Position numbers and translations under genes: made by a program. Of a stretch of 64,000 nt of DNA, positions 36,650-47,740 are shown in pieces; the first letter of the stretch is position 1; every line of letters starts with the position of its first letter. The notes below the pieces were generated by a model. That model saw only the letters and a list, made by a program, of their open reading frames with translations. It did not search any database and had not been told where the DNA came from. This stretch comes from Vitellaria paradoxa. Lineage: Eukaryota > Streptophyta > Magnoliopsida > Ericales > Sapotaceae. Location: the NCBI GenBank assembly GCA_019916065.1, contig CM034243.1, positions 24,888,147-24,952,146 on the forward strand. Reading direction: 5' to 3'.

Positions 36650-37108
36650 TCTAAAAAATTAATTTAATTTAATAAAATGTGTTTTAATTATTAATTTAAT
36701 TTTATAATATATGTTACTTTTAATAATAATCAATTTTAATGAGTATATAATAAAGAACACAATTTAATAATAAATACTTATTTATTAAAGAGTAACAATA
36801 AAATATTTCAATATAATAGATCATTTTAATATGTAATCAATATTTCTCAAAAAAAATCTTAATTTAATCATAAATTATTATTTGAATATTAATTAATTTT
36901 AATTTTAATAAAATAAATTATTGAAAAAAAACAAAATTGGAGTATGAGCAATGTAACCATTGGGAGTTTTCGCTCGCGACTCCAAAAAAATAGGTGAAAG
37001 AAAAGAAGTCAGCTCACAACTAGATTTGATTATGATCATATGACTGCTAGGCTGGGAGAACAAACTAGGTCCTTTTCCAATTCAATCCAATCCGAACCCC
37101 AAATTTAA
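36650..37108 (+). repeat. Orphan inverted copy of the B3 gene upstream region and 5' UTR
   Basis: This segment aligns with the reverse complement of about 39540-40020, the 5' flank of B3 copy A. Shared blocks include AATTAATTTAATTTAATAAAAT, TTGGGAGTT, TCACAACTAGATTTGATT and CAATCCAATCCGA. Alignment stops before the coding region, so it is a promoter/leader relic pointing rightwards without a gene. Confidence 0.65.
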
Positions 37109-37131
37109 GGGAGAGTGATTGAGTGTTGGTT

Positions 37132-37293
37132 TAAGACTTCACCCCAAATTTCTTGTCTTTCGATTTTCTCAATAAACAAAATCTTACCCTTCTTATTGCA
37201 CATATCTGATTGTAAGACTTCACCCCAAACTTCTTCTCTTTCGATTTTCCCAATAAACAGAAATGCAATCCTCTCAGTGCACTTATTTGATTT
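37132..37293. repeat. Imperfect 81-bp tandem duplication
   Basis: TAAGACTTCACCCCAAA followed by CTTTCGATTTTC and CAATAAACA occurs at 37132 and again at 37213, with moderate divergence. Confidence 0.8.
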
Positions 37294-37479
37294 TCCACAT
37301 CCTTAGCCAATCCTTTCTTTGGATGGTTTATAATAGTAACTTGTTAAATCAAGCACCCACATGCATCAGAAAGTCCTATTTGTAAGGAATGGAAGAAAAC
37401 ATTTATTATCACTCATTTTGTTTGAGAACAGGAGCACCATTTATAAGGAAATTAAAAAAAAAAGATACAACATGAGAAT

Positions 37480-38510
37480 AATTTTGTAAAAATTTAAAAT
37501 TATTTTAACCTGGACAACACTATGCCAATTTTTTTTTTAAGCTAATTAGGTAATGAGGGAAAAGTATTGAAAAAAAAAAAAAACGTTATGTATAACTATA
37601 AAATAATGAGGGATGTATATACTTTTAGCTGGCTATTTTAAATTCCAACTAGTCCATATTGGGAGGAGAAGGGAGTAAATGGTTGAAATCTTCGTATGTT
37701 GATCAAGTAGAGCATGGAAAGCAATGTTATTAAAGAAGCAAATGAAGGAAGATGTGCACTTACGTAAGAAGGATTCCATTTTTTTTTTTTTTTTTGTTTT
37801 TGCTTCTCAAAAGTACTTGTTTTTATATTAGTGGGCCAAATACAGACATGATATGAAAAATAAATAAATACTTGAAAAACTTAAAAGCAACTTCTCAATT
37901 AAATCTACTACTCCGTTTAAAAATAATCTTAGTTTAGAACTAAATTGATCTTAAACTAATAATTGATTTGATTTGATAAATGAAATTGTGTTTGGAATAT
38001 ATATTTGAATCTAATAACTGAATTAATTAAGTTAAGAAAAACACCAAAGTTGACCCTGATAGTGGGTGGAAAAAAAAAAGAGAGAGTAAATATGATAGAT
38101 GTGGATAAATTTATCCACTTATTTAGATGATTTATGAGCAAGAAAAATAAATTCTCATCAAATTCTATTACTTTGTGTTGGATTTCAAATGGCACAGAAA
38201 TTAAAAACTTTAAGTTATGAAATCAAATCAAATCCAATTCAAATCATAAAATCTTATTTTGATTCCAAATACAAGTATTGATTGGAATTATCATCAAATA
38301 AAACTTTAAAATCTATCGTTCCAAAGAGAGTATAAATGAATAAAATGTTCGATTTAGATTAAACATGCTAAATCAACATACAACATTCAAAATGAAAAAT
38401 AGAGCGACTAAATCTAAAACACTAGTAAGTGTAGTGTAATATCAGAAAACAAAATCATCTAAAAAGCAACTTTCTTTACAAGATCTCGAAAAAGGTAGGT
38501 AGTTAGTTGA
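37480..38510. other. 3' flank of B3 copy A, duplicated at 50150-51144
   Basis: This stretch is co-linear with about 50150-51144, e.g. TTTTGTAAAAATTTAAAATT, GGGATGTATATACTTTTAG, GAAGATGTGCACTTA and TAAATATGATAGATGTGGAT. It marks the left side of the duplicated unit. No gene is seen in it. Confidence 0.75.
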
Positions 38511-39359
38511 TTATTGAATGTCTTTTCCTGCCTCAACCAGAGCTAGTCGCAGCTGTGAATCAACTCGGAAAGACCAAAGCTGTACGATCATTCCTTTGTC
38601 CAGAGAATTGGTCTTGACAACATCGTTCCATGTCGTGACAAGATTGTAAATGGGTGACTTCATATGCCACTCCCTCAGGTTTATAGTGCACTCTTCCCCA
38701 CAGGGTTGAATCAACTGGGTTTGTATTTGTGGCTTTGGCAATCGAGCAGTTGTTTTTCCGCTGAGAAACTCCCTCTCTTCTGGAATCAGAAAGTCAGGGT
38801 TGATTTTGGTCAGCGGGAGAGAGAACCGGCCGTTGCCAGGGGTAACGTCAGTTGGGAAGAGTTCCTTTTCAATCACCAACATCACCTGAGAACCCCCAAG
38901 TTTTTCAATGCGTGTCTTCAGCTTTGGAGGCAGCTCTGGTGGTGGTGGTGCGACCAACCTAATCTTCTCGGCCCTCTCTTCTTCTTCTTCTTCTTCTTGT
39001 TGATCATCAGTGCGTGGCCGCCTCTTCTTCTTCTTCTTCGGACCAGATATATCATCAATTGGGCAGCAGCAATCAATACCAGTGGGCTTTCCAGACATTA
39101 TAATTTTCAGCTTCCTCTTCTTGTTGTCGTTGGTCAACTCCTCCTCAAGTGGAAGTGGAAGTGGTTGATTCTGATTCAGAGCAACAGGGTTCAACAACAA
39201 CAAGGCCTCCGCTGCCTCTGCCTCTGGGGCTGAGTGATGATCAAAAGCAACATCAACAATTGTCGCCTTCTTCTCCCTTTTCGATCTTTTGCCCTTTGGT
39301 ATTTTCTTAAGCAAAGGCAGGTAGTTCATTTCGCCGAGATTCCTCTTGCTGGCTTCCAT
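38511..39359 (-). CDS. B3 DNA-binding domain protein (DUF313 type), copy A, N-terminally shortened
   Basis: Single-exon frame of 282 residues. A basic stretch KKIPKGKRSKREKK (residues 18-31) and another near KKKKKRRPR suggest nuclear localisation. The C-terminal 133 residues, from about residue 150 (RIEKLGGSQVMLVIEKELFP to LWSFRVDSQLRLALVEAG), match the plant B3/DUF313 domain of putative transcription regulators. It is about 89% identical there to copy B (51145-52251). The frame is open upstream of this Met (DEEESSEEKKIPEESSEE), but the first exon sequence that supplies the start and about 58 N-terminal residues in copy B is deleted, so translation must begin at 39359 or the gene is impaired. 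The upstream run of about 13 TTC codon-like repeats (39430-39466) sits at the deletion point. Confidence 0.75.
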   Translation of the reverse strand: MEASKRNLGEMNYLPLLKKIPKGKRSKREKKATIVDVAFDHHSAPEAEAAEALLLLNPVALNQNQPLPLPLEEELTNDNKKRKLKIIMSGKPTGIDCCCPIDDISGPKKKKKRRPRTDDQQEEEEEEERAEKIRLVAPPPPELPPKLKTRIEKLGGSQVMLVIEKELFPTDVTPGNGRFSLPLTKINPDFLIPEEREFLSGKTTARLPKPQIQTQLIQPCGEECTINLREWHMKSPIYNLVTTWNDVVKTNSLDKGMIVQLWSFRVDSQLRLALVEAGKDIQ

Positions 39360-40025
39360 CTCCTCCGATGATTCTTCTGGTATTTTCTTCTCCTCCGATG
39401 ATTCTTCTTCGTCCCTCTCTCTCTTCGTCTTCTTCTTCTTCTTCTTCTTCTTCTTCTTCTTTTTCTTTTTCTTCTGCTACTGAAGAAAATTTCAGATTCT
39501 TGGTTTCTTATTAAACTTACTTTGGAATTGGAAATCAAATTTGAGATCGGATTGGATTGGAGAAGCACTTAATAACTTGTTCTCCAATCCTAACGGTCAT
39601 AGGATCCAAATCAAATCTAGTTGTGATCTGGCACCTTCTTCTCCCGCTAATTTTGTTGCCAGCTGCGAGGGAATTCAACTCCCAACGGTCGCATAGCTCG
39701 AACCCACCCCCAATTTGTTTTCTTATTTTTACATGATTTATTTTATTAAAACTAAATTTAATTAATATTCAAATAATTATTTGTAATTAAATTAAGATTA
39801 TTTTTTGATCTATAAATGTTGATTACATATTAAAAAATGATTTATTATATTTAAATATTTTCTTATTACTCTTTACTAAATAATTATTTATTATTAAATT
39901 GTGCTCTTTATTATATACTCTTTATTATATACTTATTAAGATTAATTATTATTAAAAATAAATATCTTATAAAATAAATTAAAATATATTTTATTAAATT
40001 AAATTAATTTTGTAGAAGATATATC
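39360..40025 (-). promoter_or_regulatory. Upstream region of B3 copy A
   Basis: It contains a (TTC)n tract, the leader-like segment 39480-39620 shared with copy B, and a very AT-rich block 39735-40020 shared with 53215-53475 and, inverted, with 36650-36940. The shared conservation suggests it was duplicated with the gene. No individual element is defined. Confidence 0.4.
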
Positions 40026-41867
40026 TATCTATTTATAAGTTATTTGGCCATATTCTAAGTTTTTTAGGAGAGTTTATTTCAATATAAAACCGTAACTTTT
40101 TCAATAATATGGTTGAAGGTGAAGTTCTAGCGAAAAAGGTATTCACATAAAGATCAACCTCTTCTAAGTTTTTGGAAATACGAAACCTACTGGATGAATT
40201 AAAGCAATAAAAGTGCTTGTTTCTCCCATGAATGTCTTAAAGACAAGGGAAAAATCATTTGATTATGTGCAACAATATTGGTAGCAACTTCTTACTTATT
40301 GATTTATTTTATTTTTTTTTCCATTTTGATCGGTATATTCGGAGCAACGTCATTCATGATTTTTCTTAATTTTGATGCTTGACTCTCTACTAAGACTAAC
40401 AAGTTAATACAAGTATGTCTGATTTCCAAGCATTTGAGTTTGCATACAGTCCATTGTCATATTGGATTTGATATGTAACAGTTTAACAAGGTTTATAATC
40501 CTTCCCTATTCCATTGGCCCACTCTTTTTTTTTTCTTAATTCACATCTGCTATTGTAGTGGTACCAAGTATAAAATTTAGAATTGATGTGACATTGAAAG
40601 TTAAAAGTGAAGTTAAAATTTAGAATTTACCTTTGGATACAACAAACTCCAAATCTTCAACCAGAAAAAAAGAAATGAATTGAAGATTTCTCACATAAAT
40701 TCTTGAATAAGTAAGACTAAGGATAGTGAAGAAAAATTAAATGATTAATTCTAGAAAGTTAACCCGTTGCTATTACTAGTGATTATTCATTTTAGAAGAT
40801 ATGACTATTGAAAACAAACAATCATGATTTATTAAAAAATAAGCATTAAAATTGTTGGTTGTTATTTTCAGAATTTTTTGGATGTTAATCTAGTGTTTTG
40901 CAGTTCCTAGTGACAAATAAAAATACCAGTCCAATCATATGTGCACGTGTGCATTTTAATATGTGGGTAAGAAGCTTTTGATTGCTCTCCAATTCCTTTT
41001 CCCTCTATTTTTCAATTATTGTGTTTAACTTTTGTCTATCTAAAATACGAGAGAAAGGTTCTTAAACTTTCAACGCGGGATGCGTTACTCTTTCAAAACA
41101 TTCCATATATTCTACAAATCTGACTTCAACATTGTGGTCTTGATTTCTACAATCTAATTTCTGGTTGTAGACAGCACTAGTTGAAATTAGATTTAGATGG
41201 TGAATAATGTTTTGCAGCTAAATTATGAAAGAATTACCTCCAACTTATTTGTGTATTTTTCTATGTTTTATTCCTTATTGAAATTTCATGATATTTAAGA
41301 CTTTATAGACGACCAGATAATGGTTATATGTTTAGTATTTGTTGAAATTTCCTTGTTGACCAGGTCTTTTTTCCCAACAAAGCAAGGTAATAGTAGAAAT
41401 AGATTGTTTAACCAAAAATTGGGGACTAACCCACTTATCAATTGAAAAAAAAAAAAAGGGACTAAACCTATTTGATTGGAGCTTTCTTAAGTATCGTGAA
41501 AATTATACCCAATTTTTCGTGAAAAAGGGAGTTAATATTTAAAATTGCGTCATTGAAGCTATATCCCAATTATTGGAGATCGAGCACTTAATTCTGATTT
41601 TATTATTATATTTCATCTTTAAGTTACATTTTGTTCGATAATAAGTTATTGCACCAAATAATTGTTTATACTTCGTGGGAAAATATTGGCAATGATTTAT
41701 TTTTGATGTCTAAGTTGCGGTTTTACGTTTTCGTAAATTGTCTTCAAATATTTTGTTGGTTTCTATGCTATTCTTTTGTGCAAATGAGATTTTAAGATCT
41801 TCTAATGCTTGATGCTTCCGCAATAAGTGATTCTTTTCTCTTATTTGTGTTTAGAACACATAGAACA
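40026..41867. other. Spacer between B3 copy A and the dismutase pseudogene
   Basis: It is co-linear with 53480-55321 in unit B (e.g. CCATTGTCATATTGGATTTG, AACATTCCATATATTCTAC, GTTGAAATTTCCTTGTTGA); from about 41096 it also aligns with 60361 onward in unit C. No open frame of note. It probably includes the former promoter of the dismutase gene. Confidence 0.6.
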
Positions 41868-42892
41868 ATGGCAAAGATTGTTGCCATTCTTAGCAGCAAT
41901 GAGGGTGTGAGTGGAACCATCTACCTCCCTCAAGAAGGAGATGGCGATGGAACTTAACTTGGTTTCTTAGCCAAAATAGTTAAACCTGTATAGCTACTTT
42001 CTTGTATTACTTAGTTCTCGACAATTGTATTTGTAGGTCCAACAAGTGCTACTGGAAACATTGCTGGTCTTAAGCCTTGGCTTTATTGCTTCGATGTCCA
42101 TGCCCTTGGAGACAAAACAAATGGTTGCATGTCAACTGGTATTATACGAGGCCTTCCATTTGTTCCTTTTCTGCTCTTATTTGTACCTTAACATATTATT
42201 ATTAGCATTTGGGCAAAAAAATAAAGTATTTGTTTATCTTCTTGCCAAAAATATTTCTTTATTAGGACTGATTTCAATCCCACTGGAATTACCAAAAAAA
42301 AAAAATTTCAATCCTATTGGCAAAGAACATGGTGCTTCTTAAGATGAGAATCACCATCTTAGTGATTTGGGTAATTTGACAGCTGGTGATGATGGTATGT
42401 AATGTGCAACACTATTTTGATACTATGAATTGTTCTCATATGTGCTCAAATAAAATGCCACGTTATTATCTGTTAAGTTCCATCATTAAATTTTTCTTTA
42501 GACTTTTGCTTGACCATCAGTTTTACTTGCCATTCTTGTGTCTATGGATTTTTGTTCTAGGGATTTAGTATCTAAAGGTAAGATCTAGAATATTCAGAAT
42601 ATTTGAGGCTTCCCTACCCTTCTAACATATCTCCATGTATTTTTGTGGTTGTAATGCTAATGTCTCAATGTTAACAAGCAGGTGAATTATTTCATCTTCC
42701 TTTTATTTATTTATTTATTTATTATTATTATTTTTTTTTGGTGTTGGTTTGTGAACAAATTTTTTTTTAGGTTGTTGGATATGCTTGCAGATTCGGCCAA
42801 ATTCCATTATTGGGAGGGCTGTTGTTGTCCATGCAGGTCCTAATGATCTTGGCGGGGGTATGACAAAGTTACCGAAAGATAATCGCTTTTAC
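41868..42892 (+). pseudogene. Cu/Zn superoxide dismutase pseudogene, unit A
   Basis: Exon-like segments in the plant CSD order: 41868-41943 (MAKIVAILSSNEGVSGTIYL), 42037-42138 (after splicing, [20 protein letters not shown]), 42266-42394 (GKEHGAS, then [11 protein letters not shown]) and 42791 to about 42892 ([20 protein letters not shown]). The second segment joins in phase with the first. Defects: the first His of the FHVH copper motif is Asp (FDVH); the first donor is GC instead of GT; the third segment has a 1-nt loss, an inserted A-rich string and a TAA after GAS; the exon for the TATFTI strand is degenerate; and the C-terminal part with the active-site Arg is absent. It cannot make an active enzyme. 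Confidence 0.85.
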
Positions 42893-43368
42893 TGGTATGA
42901 CTTTATTCTTTGTTGCTCTATTTCCCGTCTTACATATAAAAGTGAAAATTTAAGTAAAATCAGGGAAAAAAAAAACAGACAAGGAAGGTTAAAGGGTCAC
43001 TAAGCCATATTGGCATGATACCATTCTAACTTCATAGAACTTTGCTGCATGTTATTCAAGGTTTTTTTTTTTTTTCCTCCTCTGTCATTTAGAAATTCAA
43101 GCCCATTTAGTTTGATGGAAAACATGTACAAAAATATTAGAAGTTACTCTTGTCTGTAAGTGGTCATTAAGTTTTGCAAAAAATAGCGTATCCAAGAGTA
43201 ATGACAATATAGATGAATTAGTTGTGCATTTAACTGCGATTTTTTAGTGTATATATGACTTTACATCATGGCGATTGGTTTACTATTTTATATTTGTGAT
43301 GGATTTTGGAGTAGATTGGAGATGTTATTTGGCATGTTTATTTTGATTTACTTGTTGGCAATGACAGA

Positions 43369-45655
43369 CCTCAGTGTAGAGTTAGCTGAATGGCATCGCT
43401 GTCAGAATTACATTTTGAGAAAGATAATCTGAATGGGAATCTTAGTTTGTTGTCTGAGGAAAAAAAGGATTTTGCGGAGGAGAAAGGATGTTTGGTAATT
43501 GAGATTGAGAAACTTTGGACAGAGTTAGCTGAGTGCGGAGGTTTATTACAGTCATAACAGATAGAAAATGTCAACGTAAGTGGCTGTCTTGCATTGACTA
43601 CAGAAGAGATGATGAAGCTTGAGGAGCTACAAGGGAATTTTGCCGATGAGACTCACCCAATTCCCAGTGAGGGAGAGACTGAACTTTTCTTGCCTCCACT
43701 AATAAAACCTAATGATAGGTCAACTATTGAGCAGCTTAAATTGGATGTCTGTGATCAGCCTTTTGTGTTCTTGAAGAGATGCTTAGAGGAGGCAGAGAGA
43801 ATGATTCTGACACTTGAGAACGCAATTGAAGGGATGCACTTTCATTCTCGAAGCAGAGAACACTGAGCTTGTTAAAGAGCATGGTAACTTTCAATCACAT
43901 ATCAGTGAACTGGAGAGACAGTTGGATGGAATGCAATCTAGTTCAGATGAGATTGCTTCAACATCTCTAATGAGGTGGAAGTTCTGCATAAAGAAATAGC
44001 AGAAACAGCATCAATACTTGAGCAGAATGGAATTCCACTGTTGCTCTGGTTGTTGAGACAGTTGGGAAGCTTGACACTTTGTTTGGGAGCTCATTCTCCT
44101 CCACCAAAGTGATTGAGGATCTGCAGGTGAATCTCAAAGCTTCTAGGGAAGATCAAGATGAAATTCAGAGTTCCATAGAAGGATATGATTCAAAAGTTCA
44201 ATGGTTTGCATGAAAAGAATGAATTGGTCGTTAGTGTATTACATAGGATATGTTGTAACCTTAAGAAACTAGTGAATGATTCGCATTGGTATGTACAGAG
44301 CAGCGGATATCTTCTATCAGAGAAAGACTTAGCATAGGTTTGATTCAGCAACTCAGCAACTGCATTAAGAGTATCATTTCCTCTCAAAGATTCTGCACTG
44401 AAGAGAGTAGAAGGAATTCTGGAAGACCTAGAGCTGCCAGAGCAATTCCATTCCAGAGATATGATCGAAAAGGTTGATTGGTTAGCCCGATCAGTTGCTG
44501 GAAACTCTTTGCCTCTTACTTGTTGGGATCAGAAAAGCTCTGTGGTCAGGGGATCATATTCTGATGCTGGTTTTGTAGAAACGGGTGCCCGGAAGGAAGA
44601 GACATGACGGAATTCAAATTCGGATGATGATTTGAGAAGAAAACATGAGGAGCTTCAAAGTAACTTCTATGCATGGTTTGGCTGAACAAAATGAAATGCT
44701 GGAACAATCTTTAATAAAAAGGAACAATGTTGTGCAGTGGTGGGAAGAGATATTGGGGAGGAAAAATATGCCTTTGCATTTGCACGCCATGGAACCAGAG
44801 GATAGGATTGAGTGGCTGGGAGGTGCCCTTTCAGAGGCTCGTCACCATTGTAATTCTCTCCAGAAGAAGGTTGATAACTTAGAAGCCTATTGTGCAACAC
44901 TATCTGCTGATCTTGAAGAGTCACGAAAGAGTTTATCTGATCTCGAGCCAGCTCTCGAAGCTGCTACTTGTGAGAAAGAACATCTTTCTGATAGTTTGGA
45001 GGCTCTAACTCATGATTACAATAAGGTCTCAGAGAATGTAGTCCAATTTGAACTTGAGCATGATAAGCTGCAGGATGAGGTAACTGCTTTTGCTAGATAA
45101 GTTAGTCCAACTTAAAGTTGAGAATGAAAAGCTGCAGAATGAGGTAACTGCTTTGAAAGAGAGATTGGTTGAGAAAGCTGCGAATCAAAAGCACATTGAA
45201 AGTGAGATAAGAAAACTGGCGGATTGACTTGAGCTGTACTTGCAGGATTCTGTTACAGAAGATGTGGTTTCTGGGGGCTCTAGTACAGAATATCAGCAAC
45301 CCTGTTGGAACAAAATTGGGAACCAGTGCCGAGATCTACATGCAGCTGCGGCTTCTTCTGAACAGAATTCGAGAAAATCTAAAAGAGCTACTAAGCTACT
45401 CCTTGCAGAGTTGAATGAGGTTCAAGAAAGAAATGATGGACTGCAAGAGGAGCTTGCAAAAGCTGCCAATGAGCTTTCTGAACTCTCCAAGGAAAGAGAT
45501 TTAGCAGAAGGCTGCCAAACGTGAAGCTTTTTCAGAAGTTCAAAAGTTATCTTCTAATCTTTCTAAGGAAACAAATAATCAATTTACTGAGCTAATTAAT
45601 GGCGCTGAAATCCTGTATTGTTCAACTGAGGAAGGGCTTTTTTCACATTAATGAT
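43369..45655 (+). pseudogene. Coiled-coil (TNO1-like) pseudogene fragment, unit A
   Basis: Broken frames encode a long heptad-rich protein: SLSELHFEKDNLNGNLSLLS near 43390, FVFLKRCLEEAERMI near 43760, ISELERQLDGMQSSSDEIAS near 43900, then 44645-45100 with LAEQNEMLEQSLIKRNNVVQ, EDRIEWLGGALSEA and CEKEHLSDSLEAL. This order resembles the plant trans-Golgi coiled-coil protein TNO1 (SYP41-interacting), from memory of the family. A stop at 43555-43557 and a frameshift near 43850 are shared by all three units. Further stops follow, and similarity ends near 45655. Confidence 0.7.
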
Positions 45656-45675
45656 CTTCTTGGTGATTCTATTTT

Positions 45676-45750
45676 ATTAGTTTTCCTAGTTTAGATTCTT
45701 ATTTTAAAATAAGAATAAAAAAGAACCCAAAATAAACTAGGAAAACTAAT
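45676..45750. repeat. Perfect 18-bp inverted repeat at the end of unit A
   Basis: Arms ATTAGTTTTCCTAGTTTA (45676-45693) and TAAACTAGGAAAACTAAT (45733-45750) could form a hairpin; the spacer holds a second small palindrome ATTTTAAAAT. It begins about 20 bp after the coiled-coil similarity ends. Confidence 0.85.
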
Positions 45751-46769
45751 CCGAAAGAAATTAAGAAATATCAAATCTATCCTACATCAGATATTATGGT
45801 GTAATATGTCACTTTTTGCTTGTATAAGTCGAAGAATCAATCAGTTCAACAAAAAAAAAAAAAAAAAAGTTGAAGAATCAATCAGTTTTATCGTATTAGT
45901 GCCTGGCAATGGATAATTAATGCTAATCTTCAAAGGAGATGCTTAGTTTCGCTTTGATAGCGTAAAAGGAGAAGCTTATTAATATAAGAGCTATTGCCTT
46001 TGCAGATCTCCTTTGAAATTTATGGTGGTTAAATGTAATTTGCCATGCCCCGGATTTTCATAACCTGAATGCTTGAGGGTGACTTGGGATTATTTGTTGG
46101 GTATAAAAATAAGATGATAACAACACGCTGTCACACCCCAAAATTTCCTCCAAACTGAGGTTGACTCGTAATAAAAATTGAAGGTATTCAAAATCCCTAG
46201 TTTATCCCACTTAATATTTATAAACTATTAGACTGAATCATTTGATAGGATTCGACTGCAAAGTACAAAATAAAGATAGAAAATAGTATTATAGAGTCAT
46301 CTAAGCGTCCCAACCATGCGATTAACATTACATACCAAATAAAAGCAAACTAGGTCCACCCAACAATTATTATTACAGTCCACAATAATAAATAAAGTCT
46401 TCCAGTGATGTGCAAGAAAAAAAATAGATAGCTCTTCTGGTGAAATATTTAAGAGAAATTAATCTCTTTTTGGTTCATCTTCAGTATCTCTGTGCTAAAT
46501 ATCCTGAAAAAATATTCCCATAAAGGAGTGAATTACTAAAGCCGAGTAATCAGAATCTCCTAGGTGCCTATATGCAGTGGTCATAATATTACACTGTATT
46601 AGGTGACCCAATACAATAAATGTGATTAGGTGGCATACTGTTCATGCAACAAATAATTTAATAGATCCCAACTGAATAATGTAAATTATACTTACAACAG
46701 TTCGATGAGACCGTCACTTAACTACTATTTTACTTACATATCAAATAGTTTAATGTTGTTGTTTGTATC

Positions 46770-46870
46770 ACAATAAAATCGGTGTCGCAGTGGTAGGGAT
46801 CTCAGATTCAGATCTGTAAGGTTTTGGGATCAAACCTCATAGCGATATAGGTTTCATCTATTTTTTTTTC
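46770..46870 (+). repeat. tRNA-related SINE-like segment
   Basis: TGTCGCAGTGGTAGGG resembles a pol III A box and GGGATCAAACCTC, about 45 bp on, a B box. A T run follows at 46860. There is no clover-leaf with a sensible acceptor stem, so it is not called a tRNA gene. Confidence 0.4.
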
Positions 46871-47617
46871 TACATCTTTTTATAAAATATTCATCTAAAG
46901 GAATTAAATATAATTAAATAATTCCAACACATCATTCATACATAAGCAAGAGAGATTGCCGATCATAGTAAAATTTGATAAAGGGGTTTAATCTAAATCC
47001 TCTTAGAGTAATCATACTCCTATCCTCCTCTACCCCTAGCCTTAGGAACCAGTGATTTTACGGGCTTAACATCCAATGCATTTCGATAGTGTCACTCACC
47101 AAAAACCTAGCTGTCGTGACCGGCTACCTGACTGACCAGGTCAAAAGGGAGCATCTCTCAATTAAAATGCATATATTCCCATCTCCACCAAAAAGGCCAT
47201 TTCTACCCACCCACCAGTCCCATTGCCAAAGATAACTTTAGCATCGAGTGCCTTAATTTATTCTCACCCTTTAACATTCTCAAGGGTACCTTGTATGGAA
47301 ATAGGAGATTTTTTTAATAGTAACCGGCAATGTTCCCGGCTGATGAATCCTAAGTGAGATTTATTCAGTCACATGTAGTATATTCTAAGTATTTTATTCC
47401 AATTCGTAATTCAATAATAATTCTCAATAAATCAAATATTTAACATAGTCACTAATATTATTTTCACAAATGTAGGTACTACATGTAAATTAACAAGTAG
47501 TAATTAGTTAGAAATAATTTAGAATTCGAATTAGTATTTTGGTTAATTCTTTTGACAAGTTTGTCCTACTATCTTTGATAAGAATAAAATTATTTCTAAT
47601 GGTATATTAATTAAGTA

Positions 47618-47740
47618 GAGATTGGCAACTTAGTGGGAGGGCGACCCTAATTGCGATTTGAAGTAGCGAGTTCGAACCTCATTGGCTTCAATCTTGGTTT
47701 TTGCCTCTTTTTCCTCTTTATTTTATTATTTTATGGAATA
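47618..47740 (+). repeat. tRNA-derived SINE-like segment
   Basis: GGCAACTTAGTGGGAGGGC (A-box like) is followed by GAGTTCGAACCTC, a near-perfect B box, then a pyrimidine-rich tail. It is nested in the antisense LTR remnant. Ends and target duplication are not resolved. Confidence 0.5.

Noticed and set aside
38664..39233. Plus-strand frame of 189 codons opposite B3 copy A
   Set aside because: It is the shadow of the B3 coding strand; low-complexity codons keep the opposite frame open. The same happens at 51298-51950.
39326..39568. Arg-rich minus-strand frame of 80 codons overlapping the B3 copy A start
   Set aside because: It is the (GAA)n tract read in a shifted frame and disagrees with the B3 frame.
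46770..47740. tRNA genes suggested by B-box-like GAGTTCGAACCTC and GGGATCAAACCTC
   Set aside because: No acceptor or anticodon stems could be formed; these fit tRNA-derived SINE heads better.
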